Position numbers and translations under genes: made by a program. From contig NC_088300.1 of NCBI RefSeq assembly GCF_032854445.1, positions 32,719,608-32,783,607 on the forward strand: 64,000 nt of DNA, read 5' to 3'. This document shows, one piece after another, positions 23,801 to 35,163 of the stretch (position 1 is its first letter; each line of letters starts with the position of its first letter). Source of the DNA: Liolophura sinensis. Lineage: Eukaryota; Mollusca; Polyplacophora; Chitonida; Chitonidae. Under the pieces are notes generated by a model, which worked only from the letters and a program-made list of their open reading frames with translations, had not been told where the DNA came from and did not search any database.

Positions 23801-26694
23801 CCTGTAGTAGAATCATGAGTGTTACTTTCTTTAGAGACAAATATACTACCAAATGTGGACTTCCAGGTCGACGTACTTGACGCAGTATAAAAAAAAAGCA
23901 AAAAACGAAGTCATTTATGTTTGTTTTGATTTTAGGTCCAGGTCTGGTCTGTTGATGACTTTTATCCGGCCGATTTTGTCAGCGATCCATTCAATATTGG
24001 CTTATCGGCGTACAAAGAGATACAGCACAACTTTCAAGAAGAACCAGTCCTGCTGAAAGTTGTCGGTTCTTTCAATCTATCTGGTATACCAAGCGGTGGG
24101 GGTGGGGGTGTAGGGTTAAAATCTTGATATGTATTAATTAGAGTACTAACACATCCAGCACAATATCCACCAAATCACAGAATTCAAGCAAATACTGGGT
24201 AGTAACATAAAGTAATGACTTATCTGTCTTTACATTACCATGAAAATCTGCATTAAAAAAAAATCAGTATTAAAGGTGATACGTTTTATAACTTACTTTT
24301 TGGGTTTCTGCTTCGGTGAAAACTGTTTCATCAGAGTGGAGGAGAGATTTTTACCAAGATGGAAATATTTTCTGGTTGAAAGGTTTCCACCCCGGTGAGA
24401 ACGCTTTCCACCAGATAGGAATGCTTTTCTCACCCAGGTGGAAACACTCGTAATAGCAAAGGCCATGTTTTCGCTCGTAAGAGTCACAAAATTGCAGAAA
24501 AGGGTGTTGATCAGGTAAGGTTTGTGACGTCAGATGTATTTTCATACTCGTATTCCAGCCTTTCGTGTAATTTTCCTAATCCATATACCTACGTGAGGTT
24601 AAAATGCCTTTCTTTCGACCCTATAAGCCGAGATAATATTCCTATGCAGAGTTACAAAATATATCATTCCCAGGTATTGTCTTTAGGTCAGCTAATACCC
24701 CCTCCCCCTCCACCCCCTCCAGAAACCAAATAAAAGTTACAAAACTTCCAAAACATTTAAATACAATATATAGGCCACTGTATTAATGTTATATTAATAT
24801 ATTTCTGGTATTTTATACTCAGGCGATAAATTCTATTTCGATGGAACCGGCAGTCAGCAAAGCAAGCCCGCCAGACGCTATGATCACACGGGCTGGGTAC
24901 TTTATGCTTACAACCCAACCACAACAAGGCTGTGGACGTCAAATATGAATGTATTTCTTGCATCGGACGGATGGGGTCTCTCGACGTATGTATTCCTAGC
25001 TATTCAATTTTTTCATAAATCTACTTGTTTATCTGAATGGCCCTCTGAAATATACTAGTAAATTTGAATCAACACGTTTCTCCTGGACTTAATTCTGCTA
25101 ATAAAAATTGCCAACATTGTATTGTATTTATTAAGAATTTTGTGCGTATACGATGGGGGCCAGTAGAATGGTTGATGAGAGCCGAAAGGGCCTGGCTCCG
25201 AGCTCACAAAGCTATTTTACACTTAAGTCAAAATTTTAATCATTAAATCTGGAATGTTCATTTCCCTTATTTAAACTAAAGTTTGTTGCTGAACAAATTA
25301 CCCAGAATTTACGTTATCAAGCAATATTTCGACCTTGTTACATCAGAAATGACAAGTTTAAAGTGATTTGGGGACTTGAGCCTAATATTGGTTCTCAATA
25401 TAGTGATGAACAGTTGTGAACAGTTGAGTGTGGTCTTCATTGAACGTTAAACTGTGCAAACAGACACACAAGTGTTGTGGACTGCATTTTGTCACCAAGG
25501 CCCCACAGGCAGTGGAACCCGGGGGATTTACACATCCCCTGTCCAAGGTCGGTTTTGAACCTGCATCTCGAGGGTTCAAGTCAAAATGCTTTAAGCACAA
25601 GACCATGGTTTGTTCCCTCAACATGTAGTAAATGTATCGTGTTTATAAAGAAATACTGTTGGAATTCTCCATGTCTTTCCTCTCGGAATCTTGCTGTGCA
25701 TTTGTACAATATGGATGTAAGCAATTGGTTTACCCTAAAACACAGAAGGAAATAGATTTTTAGCTGTCGCTTTTTAACAAAACCATTTCCTCATTTAAGG
25801 GAAGACTTCTTCATAGAGTCAGCGGATGTGCAAGTCTTCGCCTGGCGCTCTTTCCCGTGTCTTACTCCAATACTCGATTCTGATTGGCTCGATGTCGACC
25901 AAAATGTCAAGACGTTTTTCGAGCTTTCTTATCCCGTGTGTACATCAGATCGCCATGTTGACGTGCATCTACGTGCAGTGGATGGAGCTAACAATGGTGG
26001 GTGGCAAGATATTTCACGATAACAAGAATCAAAAGCAGAAAGAATAAATGAAGACATAATGAAAAAGAAACAGAGAAAAAAATCCTTCAAACTTTAATCC
26101 TTGGAGAATTTTACATCAAGCGTTCCTAAAAAATGTATTTGTAAAGATATTTCTAAATCTTGATTAAAGAAAATGATAACACTGAATATGTTTTCTCAAA
26201 CAGGGTTTATATTTAACGGAGCTGGAATGGCACAGTCCGCTGGTCAACGGGGAACAAGTGATGGGGTTGGCGGAGTAATATTTGCGCATTCAGATGGGGC
26301 TGTTCGTCTATGGGTGGCGGATCCTGTCAACTCCGGAAGCAACCTGATACTTATAGACGGTGTCAGCAAAAGTCAAGCTAGTAACAATGGAGCTTTTAGA
26401 GTCCGGGTATGGTGTGGCAATTTCTCCGGGACTCCCTTCTGCTCCACGCCCGGAACAATACCAAGATGTCCTTTGTCAAGTCCAACGCTTTCCGACCCCT
26501 CTAATCTGTCCTTGGTTCTGCTGGACTCGGATATCTCCAGCTCATTCTTGTCTTGCGCGCGCAGGTGTGTTGACATCCGGTACTGCACAGCATTTTCTAG
26601 GTTGGTTGATGTGTGCAGTTTGTTTGGTGATACACAGTTTGGGACTGATTCAGCTGTGGATAACAACGGACAAATCTTTCGCATTCTGACTTAA
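17601..26694 (+). CDS. Secreted protein with three tandem copies of an unnamed module and a C-terminal PAN/apple-like domain
   Basis: Seven exons splice in consistent phase (0, 1, 0, 1, 2, 1) to 480 residues. Residues 1-24 form a signal peptide. Three divergent modules follow at about 36-155, 162-268 and 277-390. Each shows an SDW/SDP start, a beta-strand segment with E-P or HV (HGLGEVPIMVKV; QEEPVLLKV), Y/F-F-G-GS/GM-Q, then GGVIY-Y or GWVLYAY or GGVIFAH, LW or IF, and ends VQVW/VFAW/VRVW. Residues 398-478 carry five Cys (C-x(3)-C-x(5)-C-x-AFS...C-LFG), as in PAN/apple domains that bind protein or sugar ligands. No transmembrane helix, so probably secreted. I do not recognise the module; adhesion, lectin or matrix roles are only guesses. 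The second Met (17613) is an alternative start that keeps a shorter signal. Confidence 0.82.
18205..18315. repeat. Dispersed repeat fragment in intron 1
   Basis: Contains GACGTCATGTCTGGTGTCTT, which matches, inverted, part of the sequence around 6960-7040 (ACACTAGACATGACACC). It adjoins TIR element copy 2. Confidence 0.45.
18316..18913 (-). mobile_element. TIR element (MITE-like), copy 2, inverted relative to copy 1
   Basis: Ends TATATCGGCTTGGCATAAAA and, inverted, TATATCGGGTGGACATAAAA. The whole body aligns with the reverse complement of 13361-14019 with small indels (for example the shared stretch around GCGCGCGCTCTACTCATGAC). It lies inside intron 1 of the secreted-protein gene. Confidence 0.78.
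19620..19701 (+). CDS. Exon 2: module 1, middle
   Basis: TTTATAG acceptor, 82 nt, ends T/GTAAGC in phase 1. Encodes VLVKVQDGPNKDYKFEAAGS and QTDDDY. Confidence 0.78.
20960..21060 (+). repeat. Dispersed repeat shared with 51810-51910
   Basis: ATTATTGACCTGGAACGTCC and GGTATACGAATGTCAG here match ATTATCGACTTGGAACGCCT and GGTATAGGAATGTCGG at 51.85 kb, in the same order and spacing. Nature unknown. Confidence 0.6.
21085..21225 (+). pseudogene. Possible decayed module exon inside intron 2
   Basis: The plus strand reads LYVTFVSNGVGEWPIVTSFR before a stop. This resembles YRVVSHGLGEVPIMVKVLVK of module 1, and the DNA around GAATGGCCAATTGTAACAAG resembles GAAGTGCCAATCATGGTCAAG of exon 1. It has no usable donor at the matching place. 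It could be chance, or a relic of an extra module. Confidence 0.35.
21528..21865 (-). repeat. tRNA-derived dispersed repeat, family C
   Basis: On the minus strand the head is tRNA-like (GTGGTCTAGTGTTCAGAGAC, then box B-like GAGTTCAACCCCGG). The body contains TCCATGAACGTTAAATTGC, shared with 6.57 and 25.43 kb. Confidence 0.6.
21910..22070 (+). CDS. Exon 3: module 1, C-terminal part
   Basis: TCTTTTCAG acceptor, CAG/GTAAAT donor, 161 nt. Encodes RGGVIYMYTDNDVHIFSASG and ends SETSAQVQ. Confidence 0.8.
22196..22432 (+). repeat. SINE family B, head first
   Basis: tRNA-like start (GTGGTAGCGCAGAACAATGG), body with GGCAATCTGCAGATGGTCCT, and end TTGAGTACGGGGGAAAATACCGATCAAATAAA-like. Lies in intron 3. 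Confidence 0.75.
23122..23467 (+). repeat. tRNA-derived SINE, family A, with target duplication
   Basis: Head GGATAGCACAGTTGGTAGAG (box A) and GATCCAGGATCAATCC (box B-like). Tail GTTAAACCCCAAGCACTCGC. The 13-bp sequence ACTAATTTTCATA occurs just before and just after, which I read as the target-site duplication. Lies in intron 3. Confidence 0.93.
23936..24083 (+). CDS. Exon 4: end of module 1 and start of module 2
   Basis: TGATTTTAG acceptor, G/GTATAC donor, phase 0 in and 1 out. Encodes VQVWSVDDFYPADFVSDPFN and EEPVLLKVVGSFNLS. Confidence 0.8.
24823..24985 (+). CDS. Exon 5: module 2, middle
   Basis: ATACTCAG acceptor, AC/GTATGT donor, phase 1 in and 2 out. Encodes DKFYFDGTGSQQSKPARRYD and HTGWVLYAYNPTTTRLW. 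Confidence 0.82.
25419..25612 (-). repeat. tRNA-derived dispersed repeat, family C
   Basis: Contains GTGGTCTTCATTGAACGTTA and, on the minus strand, a tRNA-like end with GGTCTTGTGCTTAAAGCATT and box B-like GGTTCAAAACC. Lies in intron 5. Confidence 0.6.
25800..25996 (+). CDS. Exon 6: end of module 2 and start of module 3
   Basis: CATTTAAG acceptor, G/GTGGGT donor, phase 2 in and 1 out. Encodes DFFIESADVQVFAWRSFPCL and SDWLDVDQN. Confidence 0.82.
26204..26694 (+). CDS. Exon 7: module 3 and PAN/apple-like domain
   Basis: TCAAACAG acceptor, stop TAA at the end, 491 nt. Encodes GFIFNGAGMAQSAGQRGTSD, GGVIFAHSDGAVRLWV, FRVRVW and the Cys-rich tail ending IFRILT. Confidence 0.88.
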
Positions 26695-26819
26695 CGCAGA
26701 GATATTCGTCACTTTACATCATACATCTTCTGGAGCCCCAAGACAAGTGCCTTAAGCATAAAAAGGCTATCAACGGCATACACTTTGGATGGGTCTGAAA
26801 TCTTTTCGCTACCGGGAGC

Positions 26820-27075
26820 TTATTTATTTATTTATTGCAGTTGTATGCTGTACTCCAGAATATTTCACTTATACAGGGGTATTCAGCATTATGGTGGGAA
26901 GAAACCGGGCAGATTCCGTGGAAACACACGACCATCCGCAGGTTGCTGCAGACCTTTCTACATATGACCTGAGGGAAAGCCAGCGCGAGCAGGACTTGAA
27001 GTCGCAGTGGTGACAGGCTCCCGGGTCATTGCGCTGCTCTAGCACACTGACCGCTAGGACATGGAGGCCCCACCA
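26820..27075 (-). repeat. SINE family B, nearly full length
   Basis: TTTATTTATTTATTG start, then GTACTCCAGAATATTTCACT, ACCATCCGCAGGTTGCTG and a tRNA-like head at the right (TCATTGCGCTGCTCTAGCAC). It begins just past the stop of the secreted-protein gene. Confidence 0.88.
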
Positions 27076-27124
27076 TGTCAAGAATTACGACAAATCCGAC
27101 TTATGTCGACTTTACGCTTATGTC

Positions 27125-27720
27125 AAGAGGAAATTACCAATATTATGATATTGAAGTGACTGCCGATAGCAAAGTTCACTGTGACATTCACTTTCCAATC
27201 TGATGTCTTAAACTATGAATATTATGGTTCACTTTGATGTCCAAACGACATGGTTGATATCACAGTTCAGTCGAATATCGAAAAGAAGTTACCAATATCA
27301 TATAGTTCCCACTGATGTTCAAATGGCATGTTATAACAGTTCATATAACAGTTATATGGCAGTTCATAGATCATATAGTTCACATTGATGTTCAAATGGC
27401 ATGCTATAACAGTTCATATAACAGTTATATGACAGTTCATATATCATATAGTTCACATTGATGTTCAAATGGCATGATATAACAGTTCAGATGTGGCGAA
27501 GAAACAACCGATATCATACAGTTCACATTGATGTTCAAGTGGCATGTTATCACATTTCAGTTGTCGTGAAGAAACTACCGATATCATGTTGTTCACATTG
27601 ATGTTCAAATGGCATGTTATAACAGTTCAACTCTCGTGAAGAAACTACCGATATCATATTTTGCGTTGATGCCCAAGTAATATAGCTGAAGTCATAGTTC
27701 ACACTCATGACTAAATAATT
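27125..27720. repeat. 70-bp minisatellite
   Basis: GTTCACATTGATGTTCAAAT then GGCATGTTATAACAGTTC and GAAGAAACTACCGATATCAT recur at 70 bp (27521 and 27591). Left units are diverged and expanded by a local ATATAACAGTT duplication. Confidence 0.88.
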
Positions 27721-27879
27721 TTCTACATACCGTCTTGTTACCATTCTGTTTAATAATCTCGAAATCTTTCTTGGAATAAAATTTTACGTTCTGTTAACGA
27801 AACTATGGTTCTGCTAACTCTTGTCTGTTGATAATGTCGATCGACAGTTATGGTAATTCCCAAAGCTAGATAATTTGAG

Positions 27880-28130
27880 GGTCTCCGTGGACGAGTAGTT
27901 AGCGTGCCGGCCCAATGACCCAGGAGCCTATCACCAGTGCAAACGCTGTGAGTCAAGTTCATCTCATACTGACTGCCTCCCCGGTCCTTCATGGGAAGAT
28001 CTGACAGCAACCTGCGGATGGTCGTGCGATTCCCTCGAGCTCCGCCCGGTTTTCTTCCACCATAATTCTTGACGTCATGGTATAAGTGAAGTATATTTGA
28101 GTACGGCGTAAACACCAATTAAATATATAC
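27880..28130 (+). repeat. SINE family B, nearly full length
   Basis: GTAGTTAGCGTGCCGGCCCA, GCAACCTGCGGATGGTCGTG and the GAGTACGGCGTAAACACCAA tail followed by an A-rich end. Confidence 0.88.
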
Positions 28131-28199
28131 ATTTATTTTAAGAGTCATGCTCAAATCCAACTGTCACGGTTTCGGCCGCGTCTTCAAGTGAAGAAGTTT

Positions 28200-28310
28200 G
28201 TCATGCCTGGAGGAATCCGCCGATCTTCCACCCATAAACCTCCATGCCATCAAATAAGTAGACAATTCTTAAGTACGGCGTTAAGACTATCAATCAGATA
28301 AATACATAAA
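28200..28310 (+). repeat. SINE-tail fragment
   Basis: Shares AATTCTTAAGTACGGCGTTA and an AATAAATA tail with the 3' domain of SINE families A and B. Another weak tail-like piece is at 28445-28520. Confidence 0.45.
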
Positions 28311-28733
28311 TAAATATATCTGTGCAAGGTGGAAGAGTGCTCAAAAACAGATGTGTCTGAATTGACGACGCCTGTAAGTCGAAAGGCTTGTTTACTACCA
28401 GAGGAAGGTCGATAGTTTATCCTTGACACTCCGACACTCTCCACCCCATGAACCTCATCGCCGTCATTTAAATGATTGAAAAATTCTTAATTGAGGACAT
28501 TAAAAACGCCAATGAACTAAATGTTACCTGTATAAATAAAAGTCTTAATAATGAATTTTAATCCTGTTTTTCTGTATGCTTACTGTTGGATTGTAACTGA
28601 TTTACATAACCACACGATGTTAAGGATTTTATATGCCTTCCTGCATACTCATGCATGGCATACTGAATGGCCAGAAGCAGAATGGCCAGGAACACAGTAA
28701 CATCACTTACCTATTTTATCTCAAAATATGTGA

Positions 28734-29097
28734 CCGGCCCGGATAGCACAGTTGGTAGAGCGTCCGCTCCGGGACCGGTAGATCCAGGATCAATCCTTGG
28801 TCGAGTCACACCTAAGACTTTAAAAGAGGAAGTTGTAACTTCCTCGCTTGGCGTTCAGCATGAAGGGGATAGTGCAACGACTGGTTGACCCGTATCAGTA
28901 TAATGGCTCGGGCGGGACGGCTTACTTGCCTTCGGTAAGTCGTCTCAGTGATGCAGCACTAAATAAAAGAGCGGTGGAAATCCGTCCTGCAACAAGGAGG
29001 CACATTACACGTGCATGCACCCTAATGATTCCTTCGTCGTCATATGACTGAAAAATTGTTGAGTACGACGTTAAACCCCAAGCACTCACTCACTCAC
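28734..29097 (+). repeat. tRNA-derived SINE, family A, full length with 15-bp target duplication
   Basis: Complete copy: head CCGGCCCGGATAGCACAGTT, box B-like GATCCAGGATCAATCC, body GGAAGTTGTAACTTCCTCGC, tail GAGTACGACGTTAAACCCCA and CACT repeats. TCTCAAAATATGTGA flanks it exactly at 28719-28733 and 29098-29112. Confidence 0.96.
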
Positions 29098-29411
29098 TCT
29101 CAAAATATGTGAGTAGTATATGGTAGGAGTCTATGTAGGTGTATGCATTGAGTTGTCAGCGTGCATCACTGTGCTGTGTGCCACCTAGTTCTTCCATACA
29201 TTCAGAGAGACAAACATTACCACATTAATATTGATGAAGCCTAATGATGCGTCTAACATATAAATCTTGCTTAACACACATTGTGCCGCCATGCATACAA
29301 TATATACCTCGATTATGTACGTCAGACTGATAATCCACTCACAAACTACAGGCTGAATCACTGGACAAGAAAAAAATCGATGTGACTCCTTGAAAGCATG
29401 TACTACGCTCG

Positions 29412-29661
29412 GTTGTGGGGATAATAGCTAAAGTTACCGTTCATGGGGATATCATAAGAAAGTTACCTTTAATGGGGATAAGATAGAAAGCTAACTTTAA
29501 TGGGGATAACATAGAAAGCTAACTTTAATGGAGATAACATAGAAAGTTAACTTTAATGGGAATAACATAGAAAGTTAACATTAATGAGGATAACACAGGA
29601 AGTTAACATTAATGGGAATAACACAGAAAGTTAACTTTAATGGAGGTAACACAGAAAGTTA
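29412..29661. repeat. 28-bp minisatellite, about nine units
   Basis: GAAAGTTAACTTTAATGGGG then ATAACATA recurs every 28 bp with few changes. Confidence 0.93.
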
Positions 29662-30831
29662 ACTTTCCTTACGAACGATATTTAATCCGTTCATATTGTG
29701 CTGCTTACCTGAAAAAAAATTTTGACATTATTGGTTCATATACTGGATAGCTCTGCTCAGTGTTACGGTATTGAAAACAGCAACAGAAAACAGACTCAGT
29801 GACTCAATATTACAATGTAAACAATGCTTTATATATAAAATGAGACGTACAGTTTTACAGACAGTTCAACAACAACAACAACATACACATCAGTATTACC
29901 GGTCTTTACAAGTTTCCAGTTCACCTTTGCATCACAAGGAATGTATTCCAGGAAATCCAACGTAAAGACCATGGGATAAACACACAATTCACAAATTGTC
30001 CTAGACAGGTACTTCGCCAGGTTAGCGAACACGAACACAGTACACAGGTTACACAGAACTGGAACAGTCAAGCCTTTGAATGACGTCACACCCGCAGAGC
30101 ACAACACAGGGTAAATACAGGCATGGAGGTATAATCCACTTTAGAACAGTTTCCCGCAGAAACTCACAAACGAGCCGTTCAGAGACGTGGAGTAATGTCA
30201 CCTTGTGGCAGAACGAACGTCCTTTGCAAAACTGAAAACTTCAGTTTAGAGTCCTTGACGACCTTGTCGGTCAGGTGAGGTCAGCGTGTTAAACAAATTA
30301 CACAGTCCACACTGTATAATCATAATCAAGATCCGAACACCAATAAACGTGACTTCCGCAGAAATTCACATAAACCAGACATCAGTACTACTGTGGTACA
30401 TAAACGGTGCCGGCATAAAAAACTGTCCTCCCAAATGAAACTGGCATCACCAGCTCATATCAAAATAATGGACTCGATACGAGAGCGTCTCACACTCTCC
30501 TGGCTCCCAGTGGATGCAGCAAAAAATACCTCCCCTCTGCACAGAAAACACGGCTTATATACGTGCCAGGTGGATTCAACTATTTTTAAACACAGAGCTT
30601 AACAGCCAATGAACAGCCAGTTAAATAAACAGAGCATTGAACAAGGTGCTTTCGGCCAGGTCCGCGCTGTACATATATAACAGGGCCTGTTATGCTTTCA
30701 CAAAGGTCCGCAGACAAATAGTACATGAAGACGTTAAGTAGTCATACATAACATCAGATTAACATTTTAACATCCAGACATCAGCAGATTTTCAAGAACG
30801 TATATTTAATACAAGAATGGTTTTTCTTTAT
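29662..30831. other. Unassigned DNA left of an LTR
   Basis: Contains a short CAA run (29868-29882) and otherwise no array or splice-consistent coding pattern. The composition is less AT-rich than the surroundings, so an old mobile element is possible but not shown. Confidence 0.35.
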
Positions 30832-31730
30832 TGTTACGAGCATCGTCTGTATATATTGTATTATATATATTTTTTCAAAATTTTTATCTTACCAGGTCAA
30901 TATCTGACCTACATTTCCCCCTTGTGTACATTATAGCCTGAGTTATTTGTGAGTTTCCTGTATACATTCTGGAAATAAGTATCGGTGCTGTAAACATGAA
31001 TTTTCTTTTGCGCTAGTCTATAAATATGAGCGACGGAGTTGTGAAGCTCGCTGTCATTCATTCAAGTCCACTTGTGAGGAGTCATTAACTAAAGTCCACT
31101 TGAGAGCAGTCACATTTACTGTCATCCACTGTGAAGGATTTTACCGGGCTTGGAGATATCGGCTTTCACGCCATTCGACATTCGTCATTTGTACTCCATT
31201 TTCTTTACGCAGCACTTTGTGAGCTTGTGTTTCGTCACTTGCTATTTTTTAGACGTTATCTTCGAGCTTGTATCGCCCACTGTCTCTTTGTGCCATTACG
31301 TACACTTCATCCTAGTTTAACCTGAAAGTGACTTTGTGTATATTTCCGCGGGGTGAAGCGTAAATCGCAAGCTCGGAATCACGGACGCTTCTGTCAACCC
31401 AGGTAGTCACTTAACAGACTGTCATCCTTCGATTGGAGAATTCCTCTTGACTGTGGATTCTATATTGGCTGACTCGCCTCTGGACGAGATTTATTTAGTA
31501 CTCGCCGGATTAAGACGCTATAATCAGTAAAAAGACCATATATTTTTGTAATTATTTGTATTGTTTTATATATTATTCTCATTTGTATATTTTGTTGGAA
31601 TATACGTATTAAACTTATTCGACCGTATTCGTGTTTCTTTCTTTCATCTTCTGTAAAGCATGTCGCTTATCTGAGTGTTAAACAAGCGAGTTATTTCTCA
31701 CCTTTACTCTCCGATAGTGGCACCCTTACA
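30832..31730 (+). mobile_element. Solo LTR, longer copy
   Basis: Starts TGTTACG and ends CACCCTTACA, the TG...CA ends of an LTR. It shares most of its length with 60794-61522, including TATAAATATGAGCGACGGAG (a likely TATA-box region) and TCTCCGATAGTGG. Flanks are TTTAT before and TTATT after, an imperfect target duplication. No internal retroviral region follows. Confidence 0.82.
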
Positions 31731-31965
31731 TTATTAACTTGACGAGGAGCCAAATACATACTTTTAAAATGTCACACGTAGAGACCTTGAAATTACATTT
31801 TTTGAAATTGATATTATTTATTAATATCAAGAATATGGCGTGAAAAGGATAACATTTGGGTAGTAAAAGTATTAAACAATTCAGACTTGAATCTCTCGAA
31901 ATAAGCGAGTGGCTCCATATGTAGATGGTCACTCTATGTGTAGCAGCCTTTGACATGACGTAGGT

Positions 31966-32060
31966 ATCCTCTCACCATAATGCTAGAGGCCGTCGCAAAA
32001 GTGAAATCTTCTTGAGTACAGTGTAAAACACCAATTAAATAAATAAATAAAATAAATAAT
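31966..32060 (+). repeat. SINE family B tail fragment
   Basis: CTTCTTGAGTACAGTGTAAA followed by ACACCAATTAAATAAATA. Confidence 0.65.
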
Positions 32061-32092
32061 TTTGACACGACGTATAACATTCACGTATAAAA

Positions 32093-32240
32093 TACTACAG
32101 CATAGAGAGTAAAACCAGAGCGGCAAACACCGTGTGATAGTTGGCAAATGGTCACACGTAACCGGTAAAGACGTACAGCATAGAGAGTAAAACCAGAGCG
32201 GCGAATACAGTGTGATAGTTGGCAAATGGTCACACGTGTA
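32093..32240. repeat. 78-bp tandem duplication
   Basis: CAGCATAGAGAGTAAAACCA to GGCAAATGGTCACACGTA occurs twice, 78 bp apart. Similar phrases at 48690-48740 and at 40-75 show a dispersed origin. Confidence 0.88.
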
Positions 32241-33100
32241 AGGTGAATCCGGCCTATTGTGAATTTACCTCTGCTATAGGTTTATATTCTATAAATGCTT
32301 CAATAGTAGCAGCTAAGACGTTCCCTAGTACCATTGATTAGGCAGAATTTAGTTTAAAATACAATGATTTTAGTTGAAGTTGTCTGGTAATCCTTTAATA
32401 TAGTATGCCGATTGGCCAATGTACTACCCTTACCCTTAGAAACCACAGTAGCTGTTAAAACTGATGCGTCATTTGACTCTCATCGATCAACTGGCAGGAG
32501 AAGTTTGCAAACTTTTAATTAAATTCGATCCAAACACATGTGTTGGTCAAATTGCAAGAGGCGATACATTTAGTAACTTATTAAATTTAACTGTTGAGTT
32601 GTGTGGTTTTGTTATATGTACTGAAGTACGAACATAATAAAATAGCAAGCTGACGTCCACGCTCTCTGATGTTAAACTTTTTTATCACATTTTTTTTTAG
32701 CCCTGGGCATTTATTGACTGTTGGCCATGAATTTACAGTTCGTTCTTACATTACCCACGTGGCCTGGGTTACAGTGTACACCATGTACAGGCAACTTTGT
32801 CGTAACTACTCTTACTGAGCGAAGGAATATAATAGTTATCTCCCCTTCAACGTCACAATGGCACGTATACCAATACTTCATGAAGACGGCGAACTGGAAG
32901 AAAACAGTTTGAAGCATTCCTGTCTTTGATCCCTTCCTAAGCACTAATCAGTCTTCGTCATAGTGAATGTTGTTCAAAAATTAACTGGCTACTTGTTATG
33001 TATTATTTCAGTTTTATTAATACATAAAATGAGCAGATCAGCCCGTGAATAATTCAACCTCTTTAGACATCATTTATCATGTGTCTTTCTGCATTTATTT
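32241..33100. other. Unassigned DNA
   Basis: Short ORFs on both strands around 32711-32944 overlap each other and have no splice or homology support. Confidence 0.4.
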
Positions 33101-33107
33101 ATTTACA

Positions 33108-33300
33108 TTTATTTATTTGATTGTTATTTAATGTCATACTCGAGAAGTTTTTATACATACAATGGTCAAAGCGGAATACAGGGCATTAACCACTGACCTT
33201 TGAGAAGTCACTGACGAATTTTTCAACATGTGACTGACAGATATGTACACCACATCGGTGGGGAACCAGCGGTTTTCAACAAACTGCTCAGAATGGCCAC
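33108..33300 (-). repeat. Family C-like repeat fragment
   Basis: TTTATTTGATTGTTATTTAA, CATACTCGAGAAG and ACCACATCGGTGGGGAACCA follow the order seen in family C copies but are diverged. Confidence 0.4.
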
Positions 33301-35163
33301 ACGAGCGTCGTTCACCGCTCGTTGTTGTTAAGGCACAACAAACGACGACAATAGCCTCGTGTCCGCTTCTTTAGCAAACGTAATGCCATTCTAAAACATT
33401 AACGCATCAAACTACAATAATCAATATTAATCAAGTTAAAAAAAGAAACAATACGAAGCAAAATTTCTGTATAGAATCTTTATTTTCGATGGCATCAGTT
33501 AGAACTGCGTTATGTACAAGGCGAAACAATAATTTACGAGTTTACACGTTTTAACATACACAATATCCAGGACCAAATTTTCATATGACGACGCGGTTTC
33601 ATTGTGAAGCATCTGACCACAAACCCAGTATAGCAGATGCCTTCTTTACATGCACACAAAAGAATCGTTTTTTAACCATTTAAGACTGATTTCTCTTAAA
33701 CAAAAGGAATACAAGACAGTCAGACTGATACGAACTTTTATACGAAGTATATGGCCCTGTTATTGTTTCATGGAATGCAATATTTTAAAATGGAAATGCA
33801 TAATATATCTGCCACGTATTAAGAATGTGACGGGCATAGTTTGTATTCAACGTGAACGTGTCAGAAGTCTCTAATTGGATCGTACAGATCGTACGGATCT
33901 TGGATCACTTAGACAACACGGGTCATCTATAATCACACCCCGAGCAGAAGTGGGTGGTTTTTATGCCGTCTCGGGTGTATATCAACCCGGAACTCTGGAC
34001 ATTTTTTCGCCGATGTTACCAATGATGCAACTAACATAACAAAAGTGACGAAAGGTACACCACAGACGAAACATTAAATTATTTACACCGATAAAAATCA
34101 TGCTGATTAAAAACGAAGCTAACATCAGTGTTTTGTCTATAAACTGGTTTATGTACAATGACTTACAGAGCAGGGAAGATAAGACTTAATCTCTCATTTA
34201 AGTGACGTGTGAAAAAAGAGCAATTTTTACATGTACAACAGGTGATATTTATACAGTAAATTCAACACAGGCTTAAAGAATGCCATAAGCAGAGAGCGAA
34301 TGAATTCAATGGTGAATTCCAGCATATTGGAGATGTTCATCGGTTCTCTTAAGGCCTCTGTCCAGGCATATGTACGATATTCGCGAGCATTAGCGCACAA
34401 CTACACCTGCACGTTAATCCTTGATGTACCACGTCTGCCGGATTATTGGAATGGTGTGAGCAAAGTTTCATTGCGATCTGGTACATATCAAGGGAGATAT
34501 CAAACAGCGTTTTGGGGGGAACTTACTTTTGCTACACTGTTTAGATTCTAGTCAACACGTTTTCTTGTACTCTCTTCGCACTTTGCTCTTCACCATTGTC
34601 ATTATGTAAGAATAATAGTTGGCCATCGATCGATTGTGATACACACATAGAAATGCACAGATGGGTTTCATTAGTAGTCGTCATTCATAGGAAACTCTAC
34701 AGGGTGTATCAAGACTCTTTAGAACTTGCAGGCGTCTTGTGGTGTGAATAAGCATTAATCAACCATGAACGAGTGGAGCAGAACAGCAGTGAATATAGAT
34801 GCTCTATATTTTCCATTCTCTGAAGTATTGTAGTGTTTGTTCCCTAAATTACCATTGGTGGAGATACAAACACCGGAGTGAAAGGGTCCGTTTTGAAGAC
34901 GCCAAGGTCACCTTCCTGTTCAAAATGGTAAAATATCTCCGCCATACCGATCATTTCCCTAAAGAGGCTGACACGTGATGCTGCTGGTTTCTAAAAGTAT
35001 CCACAATCGCTTTGCGGGCGTTAAGGAGAACCTTTCCCTGGTTAAAGTAATTCGGGTCCAAGCTGTGTAATCTATTGCTTATTGCCGCTTTTTCAATAGC
35101 GATTTGTCAGCGAACATTTAACGTAGTACGCATGCGTTATTGGAGAAAAGCGGTTAGTCTGGC
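33301..35163. other. Unassigned DNA downstream of the LGR gene
   Basis: A minus-strand AATAAA (plus-strand TTTATT at about 33479) exists, but I cannot link it to the receptor transcript. No other gene is supported. Confidence 0.35.
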
